Origin: Platycnemis pennipes
Lineage: Eukaryota > Arthropoda > Insecta > Odonata > Platycnemididae
Assembly: GCA_933228895.1 (NCBI GenBank)
Contig: OW121846.1
Coordinates: forward strand, 79,186,064-79,250,063
Direction: 5' to 3'
DNA: 64,000 nt
Both the position numbers and the translations under genes were made by a program. Of this stretch, positions 53,973 to 64,000 are shown one piece after another. Every line of letters begins with the position of its first letter. Within the stretch, counting starts at the first letter, position 1. Under the pieces are notes generated by a model that saw only the letters and a list, made by a program, of their open reading frames with translations, was not told where the DNA came from and made no database searches.

Positions 53973-54507
53973 ACGGAAGAAGTCTTAGACGTGATTGAAG
54001 AAAGAAGAAAGTACAAGAATGCGGGAAATAAGTAAGGCCCGCTTTGCTACAAAAGATTATGGAACGAAATAAGTCGTAAAGCGAGGAATGCTAGAGAAAT
54101 ATGAATGAAAAGCTTATGCGAGAATGTACAAAACAACGTTGTTCTTTGAAAGGTGGACACTTCCTTTTAGATAGTGAGGAAACACTTCAAGGTACTGAGC
54201 GTAGTGTTTTAATGCCATGTGGGACAAGAAGGTAGCATTTTTGATTAAAAATAATACAAAGTGAAGAGACGAAAAGAAAAACTGAAAGACCTGTGCAGGG
54301 GAAAAAATCTCAGCATCAAAGTGATCGAAGAGGACGATCTGTGTATATCAATATTGGGATCGGAATCAGACGCTGTAATAAAGGACTATCGCATGAATAC
54401 GGATTGTGGAACTGATTATATTACTGCAGAAATAAAAAAAATTGCAGTAGAGAAGACTTTAACCCAGCTTTGCATGCCATCTGCTACATGTATATTACGG
54501 GTGAAAT

Positions 54508-54540
54508 ACGCACGGAATTCAAGAAATGAATTCCGTGCGT
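54508..54540. repeat. Perfect foldback hairpin unique to 13b
   Basis: Arms ACGCACGGAATTC and GAATTCCGTGCGT are 13-base perfect inverted repeats around the 7-base loop AAGAAAT. Other copies read ACGCACGG(A/T)(A/T)TTCAAGAAA followed directly by (A/T)GCGTCATCG, so a short stretch, GAATTCCGT, has been added only here. It looks like a templated (snap-back) insertion. Confidence 0.85.
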
Positions 54541-55724
54541 CATCGTTGCATTTCCAAAAAGAAGAGAGCGGAGAATTGTGAATATTTTAGAACTATAAGT
54601 CTGACAACACATGCATCGAAGGTATTGGCAGGGATCATCTTATGACGAATGGAACAAAACGCAGAGGAGTACCTGGATGAAGATCAAGTTCGATTCAGGA
54701 AAATAAGGGTACAATAGCGGGAAATTATCCTTTTAAGTACTCATAGAGAAGAGAATGGAGATTAACAAACCAACATTATTTTCATTGGTAAATGAGAGAA
54801 GGCTTTTGACAACGTAGGTTTGAATTCAACGCTTGAACTTCTGAAAGGAATTGGAGTGTCCTACAATAATTAAATATTCATCCACAATTTGTATAAAGAC
54901 CAAATGGCTGTGATTAAAACTGGATAAACCATGGAGATGCAAGAATAAGGAAAGAAGCGAGACAGGGCTTTTCAATGTGTCCAGCACTTCATAATAATAA
55001 CGTGGAGAGAGCCATCAATTACATTAAAGAGAATTCTTCTTGGGTGAATATCCTTGGACAAAAATGTAGCATGCTGAGGTTCGCTGACTAACTATTATAA
55101 TCAGAATTAAGATCCTCTTCATATCTTTGTTGTCTTGCTAGAAGCGTTGCTATGATATTTCGGTGAGTGCGTGAAGTTATCCCGCCAGCATTAAATATCG
55201 CTAAGAGGAAAACCTCCCGCAAACACAAATAATATCTAATGGCCACAGCTCCTGTTGATCTTGCTTCTGGATACACAATGGCAACAGCTTGAAATAAATA
55301 TTTCCACTTGGTACTAATATGGTTTAGTGCAGTCCATGAACAAGCACATTTTATGTAGTGAAAATTAAATGCGTAAATCTATTATGTACAATGAAGAATT
55401 GTTCAGTTTCGGTTTTATATGGAAGGCAAACAAAATTAATAAGCAGCATTTTAAAAATATGTATTGAAAGTGTTAGAATACTAGTTTTTCTTTCCTTGTG
55501 CAATATTTAACAATAAAAAGCAACAATATTTATACTTTTATAAAACTATTTCAGATACAATTATAAGGCAAAATGTAAATTCATGCAAACACTCTTCCAT
55601 AAACAACCCATGGCGTGGAACACATTTCCTAATCTTTTTTCTATTTTCTTCCCATTATGTTCGTTCACGACTAATGAAAATGATTAAAGTCGGGTAATGG
55701 TAAATGCTTTCACCACAAAGTAAT

Positions 55725-58700
55725 GGACTAATGGAGGGAGGGCGTCACCAGCTAAAACTACATGTACCATAAGTCTGTTGCCTCTAAATGCCTCCTCTTT
55801 TGTGTCACTGGCGTAAGTCCCTTCATTGAAATAGTCAACATGTTAATATATAATCTTAGGTATTCTGATTTAACACTACCTTTTATCGTTTCATTTCACA
55901 TGTAGTTTCATATTAATATTTCACAGTATTTACGTACATAATTCTCACATGCTATTGTATGTCCGATTTCTAAATAAAATGTCTATATTGTAATTTATAT
56001 ACGCCATAAATATTTCGAATTGAACATAGTCCTTAACTCGTTAGGTTGTGTGAAAACCATTTTGTATTTCCACATCCAGACTTTGGGGCAGACATTGACA
56101 ATGACCATAATTTAGTATTGATGAAATGCCATCTAAAATTCTTGAACTTGAGGAAAACGATAAGGAACTTATGGATAAATATGGATATGATTATAAAATT
56201 AATGTAGGATAAACAGCAGTGGGCATATCAACAAGTAACGAGAGACGACATAGGTGATGAACTGACTGCGAGATCAGTAGGTGTAAGCTGGTAAAATTAT
56301 TATTATGGACTACAGGAAAGCTGCAATTGAAACTCGTGGAATAAGAAAAGTTGCCAAAATGAATGAATAGATACCTAAACCTGGGACTTTGACTTTAACC
56401 TTGACTTTAACCAAGAAAAAAATGTAAAATAACGGAAGAAATCTTAGACGTGATTGAAGAAAGAAGAAAGTACAAGAATGCGGGAAATAAGGAAGGCCCG
56501 CTTTGCTACAAAAGATTAAGGAACGAAATAAGTCGTAAATCGAGGAATGCTAGAGAAATATGAATGAATAGCCTATGCGAAATTGTACAAAACAACAAAC
56601 AAAATTTTAGATAGTGAGGAAACACTTCAAGGTACTGAGCGTAGTGTTTTAATGCCATGTGATACAAGTAGGTAGCATTTTTGATTAAAAATAATACAAA
56701 GTGAAGAGACGAAAAGAAAAACTGAAAGACCTGTGCAGCGGAAAAAATTTCAGCATCAAAGTGATCGAAGAGGACGATCTGTGTATATCAATATTAGGAT
56801 CGGAATCAGACGCTGTAATAAAGGACTATCGCATGAATACGGATTGTGGAACTGATTATATTACTGCAGAAATAATAAAAAATGCAGTAGAGAAGACTTT
56901 AACCCATCTTTGCATGCCATCTGCTACATGTATACTACGGGAGAAATACGCACGGAATTCAAGAAAAGCGTCATCGTTGTATATCCAAAAAGAAGAGAGC
57001 GGATAATTGTGAATATTTTAGAACTAAAAGTCTGACAACACATGCATCGAAGGTATTGGCATGGACCATCTGATGAAGAATAGAACGAAAGGCAGAGGAG
57101 TACCCGGATGAAGATCAAGTTCGATTCAGGAAAATAAGGGTACAATACAGGGAAATTGTCCTTTTGGGTACTCATAGAGAAGAGAATGGAGATTAACAAA
57201 CCAACATTATTTTCATTGGTAGAAAGAGGGAAGGCTTTTGACAACGTGGGTTTGAACTCAACGCTTGAACTTCTGAAAGGAATTGGAGTGTCCTACGATA
57301 ATTAAATATTCATCCACATTTTGTATAAAGACCAAATGGCTGTGATTAAAACTGGATAAACAATGGAGATGCAAGAATAAGGAAAGAAGCGAGACAGGGC
57401 TTTTCAATGTGTCCAGCACTTTATAATAATAAAGTGGAGAGAGCCATCAATTATATTAAAGAGAATTCTTCTTGGGTGAATATCCTTGGACAAAAATGTA
57501 GCATGCTGAGGTTCGCGGACTAACTATTATAATCAGAATTAAGATCCTCTTCATATCTTTGTTGTCTTGCTAGAAGCGTTGCGATGATATTTCGGTGAGT
57601 GCGTGAAGTTATCCCGCCTGCATTAAATATCGCTAAGAGGAAAACCTCCCGCAAACACAAATAATATCTAATGGCCACAGCTCCTGATGATCTTGCTTCT
57701 GGATACACAATGGCAACGGCTTGAAATAAAAATTTCCACTTGGTACTAATATGGTTAAGTGCAGTCCATGAACAAGCACATTTTATGTAGTGAAAATTAA
57801 ATGCGTAAATCTATTATGTACAATGAAGAATTGTTCAGTTTCGGTTTTATATGGAAGGCAAACAAAATTAATAAGCAGCATTTTCAAAATATGTATTGAA
57901 AGTGTTAGAATACTAGTTTTTATTTACTTGTGCAATAATAACGTAAAAGGCAACAATATTTATACCTTTAAAAAACTATTTCAGATACAATTATAAGGCA
58001 AAATGTAAATTCATGCAAACACGCTTTCTGAAACAACCCATGGCGTGCAACCCATTTCCTAATCTAATTACTCCCCATTATGTTCGTTCACGACTAATGA
58101 AAATGATTAAAGTCTTGTAATGGTAAATGCTTTCACCACAACGTAGGAAAATTATCATATGGTTAGTATGGAATTGAATTTAGATTTTTGACATTATAAT
58201 TATTACTTCTGTAAGAACTCATTTAATGTCCATAGTAATTTATGGATAAATCGACCCAGTTATGACTATTATTTACTGAAAATTCATATTTAGCTATAAA
58301 TGTTACTTCTATACATTGATAATAATATCGATTCGATTAATTCGTTAGTTAACTAGTATTCCCTAATAAAAAAAAAAAAATTTTTCATGATTAATATTCA
58401 CATCTGTTTCCATTAATAAATCGTAATCTTTCGAAATTGTTGTAAGCTACGCGTTGTTACTCAAAAAATTCTTTCCTAGGTTGCTCTGCGATTTGGGCCA
58501 GACCCGAAAAACCTGATCTTTTGATAAACAACCGAATGAATTCGGCCTTCCCTTGAAAGAAATATTTGAAAAATTTTCTTGATATTATTATGCAATACTA
58601 AAATTAGTTATGAACAATAGCAATTTATTAAAAAAATTTCAAAGGTAATGAATTTATTAGTTAATGCTTGAAATATGTGCTGGGTTGTAGTCAAATAAAC

Positions 58701-59527
58701 ATATAAAAAGAGAAAAAACCTATTGAATTACGCATTGCAAATAAGGTCGCGTAATGAGGGGAGTGGCAAATATGGCAAAAATTCATTATTTCGTAATTAC
58801 TTTGGTAGGTAGCTTTTAACTGTATGCTGATAGCTTATTTAATATCATACCGTAACATAATTTATGAGGACAAAATTGTGAATCATTTATTTAACTGTAA
58901 TTCATCAATTGTGTTCATTACAATTGATAATCGAATGAATCAATTCCCGCATGTTGGAAAGCGAAGAGTTATTGTTAAAATAGATAAATATATCGCTAGG
59001 GTTTTTCAACTGTTGCCATATTTAGTGTAAGTGGCGACAATTATCTGCATACTATTTAAATAATAGATAATGCAAATATTCTTAAGTACATTACTTCCCT
59101 TCCTGTCCCAACCTTGGGGAAGGAGTAGTAGGTGAAATTATGGGCTCTGGCTGAGAAAAAACGTATGGGGCAATGCTGTGTTAAATAGTGTAATGTACTG
59201 AAGGATAGGATAAGGGATATCAAATGAAAGAAAGGATATTTCCCACATTTTTCAATCTGAAGTAAAGATAGCAAAAATAAATAGGGGAATTACTAACGGT
59301 GGCGGTATTATTTCCAAAGCGATTGTAAATATTATCAATTTTTTCTTTGAAAAAATGCGAAGTAGCATATCACAAATGTTAATAAATGTTATAAAAAATT
59401 CTAATAACGGAGTGTTTGTGCCGCTGATAACAGATTAACGAGAAAAATAATGAACTCTCTCATCAATGGTGGGATTGTAAAAATTGGTATAATTCATCAT
59501 GATTGTTACATTTTGGGAAAATATGGA
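55725..59527 (+). repeat. Subunit 13c, second secondary copy plus full tail
   Basis: It starts with the same rearranged junction as 13b. Instead of repeating it again, it runs on through the ordinary AT-rich tail (about 58140-59527) to the next unit start. It shares the longer linker with 13b, but has its own deletion/replacement CAACAAACAAAATTTTAG near 56595, where 13b and ordinary units carry a longer stretch. A run of 13 A followed by 5 T lies at 58368-58385. The tail holds nothing I recognise. Confidence 0.9.
56117..57520 (+). pseudogene. LINE RT remnant, subunit 13c
   Basis: Second well-preserved edge copy: open for 101 codons at 56701-57006 across IEEDDLCISILGSESDA and TAEIIKNAVEKTLTHLC. 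KAFDNV lies at 57231-57248 with the catalytic aspartate. The end reads MLRFAD. The linker-to-RT stretch near 56595 is shortened and replaced by CAACAAACAAAATTTTAG. Confidence 0.85.
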
Positions 59528-60983
59528 AAATGGGAACACAAAGGATAGGTTACTTTGGTTTCATGAATAATTTTTTAATTTAGTCAACAGGAAATATCGC
59601 CAATAAGCAGAGACGAATAAAAAGCTTACGTTAAATAATTAAATGCATATTTTCGATAAATTAAATAATATATTTGACAATATTACTTCAAATTCATATT
59701 ATCATCTTTAGATTTTTATAGTTATATTAAGCAGAAAAAGATCCTGGATGTAAAAAAATTTCTATAATAAGATGCTCTTCATATTTTTGATGTCTTGCTG
59801 GAAGCGTTGCGATGATATTTCGGTGAGTGTGGGATGGTAAACGATTAGCAATTAATATCGCCAAACTGTAAACCTCCCGCAAACACAAAAATAATTTGTA
59901 GCGTCAGTTCCAGATCTAATCTGTTAATTTTTGCTGAAAGTTACGGAATAACAAGAGCTTGAAAATTACCGTAAATTAAAATATGTAACTATCGGCTTAG
60001 TTAATATTTATAGACGTTACTCTTATTTAAATTAATTACCGGACTAAAATGAAATTTTTTTATCAGATTTAAAAAAGAACTAAACTGGATCACGAAAGAA
60101 ATTTCATCCTTTAAAATTGTGTAAGGCATTGGAAGGAGAATCGTATGTACGTATAAACAGGTATGAGGGAAGAAGATGGAGCAATCTAAATTAATTCACC
60201 ACCACGTGGATTACGAGGCGTGTTTGGTCTTCACGATTAAAGACTTTCCCGAATGATCGGATCCCGTGTTAGGGGCAAAATAATTGTTACCTTCTCACGC
60301 TGGGAGATTGTAGTGGAGAGTTTCAGTGACCAGGGAATCGGTGCCAGATAAGCAAAGGGCTAGAGTGCCAGTATTGCTAAGGAGAAGGAGAGCACGATCA
60401 TATGGACCGGGGATGCGACATGCTTGGAAGGATATTCCGCCTGGCCTCGGAATCTGAAGGAAAGGCTGTGTGAAATTATTTGGGGGACTTCCCGTAATTC
60501 TCTCAGTATTACCGTAAACATGTTCGGCGCGTCATCACAGAGAATCTCGGGGTGGGGCAGGGGAGAAAGGAAGGAAAATATAAGGGGTCAGGACTAATGG
60601 AGGGAGAAGGTCACCAGCTAAAACTACATTGTTCCATAAGTCAGTTGCCTCTAAATGCCTCCTCTTTTGTGACACTGGCGTATCTCCGTTCATTGAAATA
60701 GTCAACAAGTTAATATATAATCTTAGGTATTCTGACTAAACAATATCTTTTATCGTTTCATTTCACATGTAGTTTCATGGTAATATTTCACAATATTTAC
60801 GTACATTATTCTCAAATGCTATTGTATGTCCATTTTCTAAATAAAATATCTAAAATGTAATCAATATATGCAATATATATTTCGAATTGAACATACTCCT
60901 TAAAATCGTTAGGTTGCGTGAAAACCATTTTGTATTTCCACATCCAGATTTAGTGGCAGACTTTGACAATGACCATAAATTAG

Positions 60984-62168
60984 TAATGATGAAATGCCTT
61001 CTAAAATTCATGAACTTGAGGGAAACGATAAGGAACATATGGATAAATATGGATATGGTTATAAAATTAAAGTAGTTCCACAGCAGAGGGCATATCAACA
61101 AGTAAAGGGAGACAACAAAGGTGATGAACTGACTGCGTAATCAGTAGGTGTACGCTGGAAAAGTTATTAACGTGGACTACAGGAGCTGCAATTGAAGCTC
61201 TTGGAATAAGAAAAGTTGCCAAAATAAAGCGATGATTCACGGAACAAGTCTTAGACCTGATTGAAGAAAGAAGAAAGTACAAGAATGCGGGAAATGAGGA
61301 AGGGCTGATTTGCAACAAAAGATTAAGGAACGAAATAAGTCGTAAATCGAGGAAAGCTAGAGAAATATGAATGAATAGCCTATGCGAGAATGTACAAAAC
61401 AACCTTGTTCTTTGAAAGGTGGAAACTTCCTTTTAGATAGTGAGGAACCACTTCAAAGTACTGAGCGCGGTGTTTTAATGCCATATGGGACAAGTATGGA
61501 GAATTTTTGATTGAAAATAATACAAAGTGATGAGACGAAAAGAATAACTGAAAGACCTTCGCAGCGAAAAAAATCTCAGCATCAAAGTGATCGGAAGGGA
61601 TGATCTGTGTATATCAAGATTAGGATCGGAAGTAGACGCTATAATAAAGGACTTTCGCATGAATATTGATTCCGGAACTGATTGTATTCCTGCAGAAATA
61701 ATAAAAAATTGAGTAGAGAAGACTTTAACCTATCTTTGCACGCCATCTGCTACATGGATACTACGGGAGAAATACGCACGGAGTTCAAGAAATGCGTCAT
61801 CGTTTCATTTCCAAAAAGAAGAGAGCGGCGAATTGTGAATATTTTAGAACTATAAGTATGACAACACATGCATCGAAGGTATTGGCAGGGATCATCTGAT
61901 AAAGAATAGATCGAAAGGCAGCAACGCTTGAACTTCTGAAAGGAATTGGAGTGTCCTACGATAATTAAATATTCATCCACATTTTGTATAAAGACCAAAT
62001 GGCTGTGATTAAAACTGGATAAACAATGGAGATGCAAGAATATGGAAAGACGCGAGACAGGGCTTTTCAATGTGTCCATCAGTTTTTAATGCTAACGTGG
62101 AGAGAGCCATCAATTAAAGATAATTCTTCTTGGGTGACTATCCTTAGACAAAAACGTAGCATGCTGAG
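60984..62168 (+). pseudogene. LINE RT remnant, unit 14, motif A deleted
   Basis: Linker (ALGIRKVAK, VLDLIEERRKYKN) and RT start are present. A 163-bp deletion at 61917-61922 removes the segment containing AFDNV. The 3' end keeps MLRFAD followed by a stop. SGTDCIPAEIIKN is readable upstream. Confidence 0.82.
61913..61926. other. Unit 14 deletion junction
   Basis: AAAGGCAG joins CAACGCTTG. Relative to 13c (57096-57258), 163 bp are missing, including the RT motif A codons. Confidence 0.8.
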
Positions 62169-62813
62169 GTTCGCTGACTAACTATTATAAGCAGAATTAA
62201 GATCCTCTTCATATCTTTGTTGTCTTGCTGGAAGCGTTGCGATGATATTTCGGTGAGTGCGTGAAGTTATCCCGCCAGCATTAAATATCGCTAAGAGGAA
62301 AACCTCCCGCAAAAACAAATAATATCTAATGGCCACAGCTCCTGATGATCTTGCTTCAGGATACACAATGGCAACAGTTTGAAATAAAAATTTCCACTTG
62401 GTACTAATATGGCTAAGTGCAGTCCAAGAATAATCACATTTTATGTAGTGAAAATTAAATGCGTAAATCTATCATGTACAATGAAGAACAGTTCAGTTTC
62501 GGTTTTATATGGAAGGCAAAAAAATATATAAGCAGTATTTTCAAAATATGTATTGAAAGTGTTAGAATACTAGTTTTTCTTTCCTTGTGCAGTATTTAAC
62601 AATAAAAAGCAACAATATTTATACTTTTAAAAAACTATTTCAGATACAATTATAAGGCAAAATGTAAATTCATGCAAACTCGCTTCCTGAAACAACCCAT
62701 GGCGTTGAACCCATTTCCTAATCTTTTTTCTATTTTCTTCCCATTATGTTCGTTCACGACTAATGAAAATGATTGAAGTCGGGTAATGGTAAATGCTTTC
62801 ACGACAAAGTAAT

Positions 62814-64000
62814 GGACTAATGGAGGGAGGACGTCACCAGCTAAAACTACATGTTCCATAAGTCAGTTGCCTCTAAATGCCTCCTCTTTTGTGTCACTGG
62901 CGTAACTCCCTTCATTGAAATAGTCAACAAGTTAATATATAATCTTAGGTATTATGATTTAACACTACCTTTTATCACTTCATTTCACATGTAGTTTCAT
63001 AGTAATATTTCACAGTATTTACGTACATAATTCTCACATGCTATTGTATGTCCGATTTCTAAATAAAATGTCTATATTGTAATTTATATACGCCATAAAT
63101 ATTTCGAATTGAACATAGTCCTTAACTCGTTAGGTTGTGTGAAAACCATTTTGTATTTCCACATCCAGACTTTGGGGCAGACATTGACAATGACCATAAT
63201 TTAGTATTGATGAAATGCCATCTAAAATTCTTGAACTTGAGGAAAACGATAAGAAACTTATGGATAAATATGGATATGATTATAAAATTAAAGTAGGATA
63301 AACAGCAGAGGGCATATCAAGAAGTAACGAGAGACAACAAAGGTGATGAACTGACTGCGAGATCAGTAGGTGTAAGCTGGTAAAATTATTATTATGGACT
63401 ACAGGAAAGCTGCAATTGAAACTCGTAGAATAATAAAAGTTGCCAAAATGAAGGAATAGATACCTAAACCTGGGACTTTGACTTTAACCTTGACTTTAAC
63501 CAAGAAAAAAATGTAAAATAACGGAAGAAATCTTAGACGTGATTGAAGAAAGAAGAAAGTACAAGAATGCGGGAAATAAGGAAGGCCCGCTTTGCTACAA
63601 AAGATTAAGGAACGAAATAAGTCGTAAATCGAGGAATGCTAGAGAAATATGAATGAATAGCCTATGCGAAATTGTACAAAACAACAAACAAAATTTTAGA
63701 TAGTGAGGAAACACTTCAAGGTACTGAGCGTAGTGTTTTAATGCCATGTGATACAAGTAGGTAGCATTTTTGATTAAAAATAATACAAAGTGAAGAGACG
63801 AAAAGAAAAACTGAAAGACCTGTGCAGCGGAAAAAATTTCAGCATCAAAGTGATCGAAGAGGACGATCTGTGTATATCAATATTAGGATCGGAATCAGAC
63901 GCTGTAATAAAGGACTATCGCATGAATACGGATTGTGGAACTGATTATATTACTGCAGAAATAATAAAAAATGCAGTAGAGAAGACTTTAACCCATCTTT
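62814..64000 (+). repeat. Segment 15, third rearranged subunit, cut by window end
   Basis: It starts at the same junction as 13b and 13c. Up to about 63001 it follows 13b (GGTATTATGATTTAAC, TATCACTTC, CATAGTAAT). From about 63256 it follows 13c, including the CAACAAACAAAATTTTAG replacement. It is therefore a 13b/13c mosaic with a switch between those points. The window ends inside its LINE remnant. Confidence 0.88.
63206..64000 (+). pseudogene. LINE RT remnant, segment 15, cut by window end
   Basis: It follows the 13c version: linker insert at about 63454-63521, ITEEILDVIEERRKYKN, then IEEDDLCISILGSESDA and TAEIIKNAVEKTLTH up to the last base of the window. The RT catalytic part lies outside. 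Confidence 0.82.

Larger units (their letters stand above)
53659..55088 (+). pseudogene. LINE RT remnant, subunit 13b, best-preserved frame
   Basis: Diverged edge copy that retains more of the ancestral coding pattern. An extra C relative to core units restores one frame through IEEDDLCISILGSESDA and CGTDYITAEIKK, open for 106 codons at 54261-54581. The linker contains ITEEVLDVIEERRKYKN preceded by a 66-bp insert-like stretch. EKAFDNV at 54796-54816 keeps the motif A aspartate that core units have changed to glutamate. The fragment ends in MLRFAD with the next codon a stop. A foldback insertion at 54508-54540 and other lesions make it non-functional. Confidence 0.85.
53267..55724 (+). repeat. 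Subunit 13b of a secondary 2,458-bp tandem
   Basis: It begins at ATGGACTAATGGAGGG, the point just downstream of the G-rich motif in a normal unit, and runs through the LINE remnant and repeat R to CACCACAAAGTA, where the same junction recurs. The distance between the two junctions is 2,458 bp (53261 to 55719). It is one of the most diverged copies, with a 57-bp longer linker at 53907-53972 and a foldback insertion at 54508-54540. Confidence 0.9.
59528..62813 (+). repeat. Unit 14, diverged, two rearrangements (~3,286 bp)
   Basis: The left part and GC-richer block (about 60120-60620) are complete. A 163-bp deletion, measured against 13c, joins AAAGGCAG to CAACGCTTG at 61917-61922. After R the unit reaches CACGACAAAGTA and passes through the rearranged junction into segment 15. 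Its right end matches 13a closely: the stretch around 62650-62859 appears identical to 53103-53312. Confidence 0.88.
1..64000 (+). repeat. Tandem array of complex 4.84-kb satellite units
   Basis: The phrase AAATGGGAACACAAAGGATA (AAATGGGAACCCAAGGATA in unit 12) recurs at 1, 4841, 8743, 13583, 17485, 22325, 26227, 31066, 35906, 40746, 45589, 49538, 52410 and 59528, each time followed by the same downstream sequence in the same orientation. Spacing is 4,840 bp for a full unit, and shorter or longer values are explained by deletions and rearrangements described below. The phase chosen is arbitrary in principle, but the short units join exactly at this phrase. Every unit carries a dead LINE fragment on the + strand. 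Open frames of 60-121 codons recur only because the units recur. The window begins and ends inside the array, so neither true boundary is visible. Confidence 0.97.

Noticed and set aside
58368..58385. A13/T5 run as a possible LINE or SINE poly(A) tail
   Set aside because: It aligns to a shorter A-run plus ATTT in other units, lies in the middle of the tail block, and has no target-site duplication around it.
1..64000. Prokaryotic features: operons, CRISPR, prophage, tRNA, rRNA
   Set aside because: None seen. Regular spacing here is of multi-kb satellite units, not CRISPR repeats, and no cloverleaf or rRNA sequence was recognised.

Overview
This window is one long tandem array of a complex, AT-rich repeat, with no intact gene visible. 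The basic unit is 4,840 bp. About 14 head-to-tail units or unit derivatives fill the 64 kb, all in the same orientation. Inside each unit is a broken fragment of a non-LTR retrotransposon (LINE) reverse transcriptase on the + strand. The motifs RTISLTTHASKV, DEDQF, AFENV/AFDNV and MLRFAD are readable. The style of these motifs resembles RTE/BovB-like LINEs that are abundant in insects. The array is clearly eukaryotic; an insect or other arthropod is my best guess, and I cannot name the species. I see no operons, tRNA, rRNA, CRISPR or phage genes.

Layout: (a) 1-26226 is a higher-order repeat. A full 4,840-bp unit (type A) alternates with a 3,902-bp unit (type B) lacking the last 938 bp, giving a dimer of 8,742 bp repeated three times with only scattered substitutions. 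(b) 26227-45588 holds four full-length units (7-10). Unit 7 is type A; unit 8 joins a B-type left half to an A-type right half; unit 9 is a second mosaic; units 8-10 share nearly identical left halves at a plain 4,840-bp period. (c) 45589-64000 is a decaying edge with more substitutions and large deletions (units 11, 12 and 14). It also has a 2.6-kb deletion between two related sequences of the same unit (13a), a secondary 2,458-bp tandem (13b, 13c) and a segment recurring at a 9,547-bp offset (15).

Anatomy of a full unit, using unit 1: 1-600 AT-rich sequence containing left internal repeat L (about 202-385); about 600-1095 a GC-richer block ending in a G-quadruplex-like motif (1022-1060); about 1095-1456 AT-rich spacer; 1457-2819 the LINE remnant; 2830-2975 right internal repeat R, related to L; about 3110-4840 AT-rich sequence with nothing recognisable. 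The LINE fragment stops at the reverse transcriptase catalytic box and directly abuts R. It was therefore probably already truncated when the composite unit began to be amplified.

The main story is satellite evolution rather than gene function: a dead LINE fragment captured in a macrosatellite, very recent homogenisation on the left, unequal exchange and conversion between unit types, and older copies at the right edge. Those edge copies keep more of the original LINE reading frame, including the motif A aspartate lost in the centre. All identity statements are by-eye comparisons.
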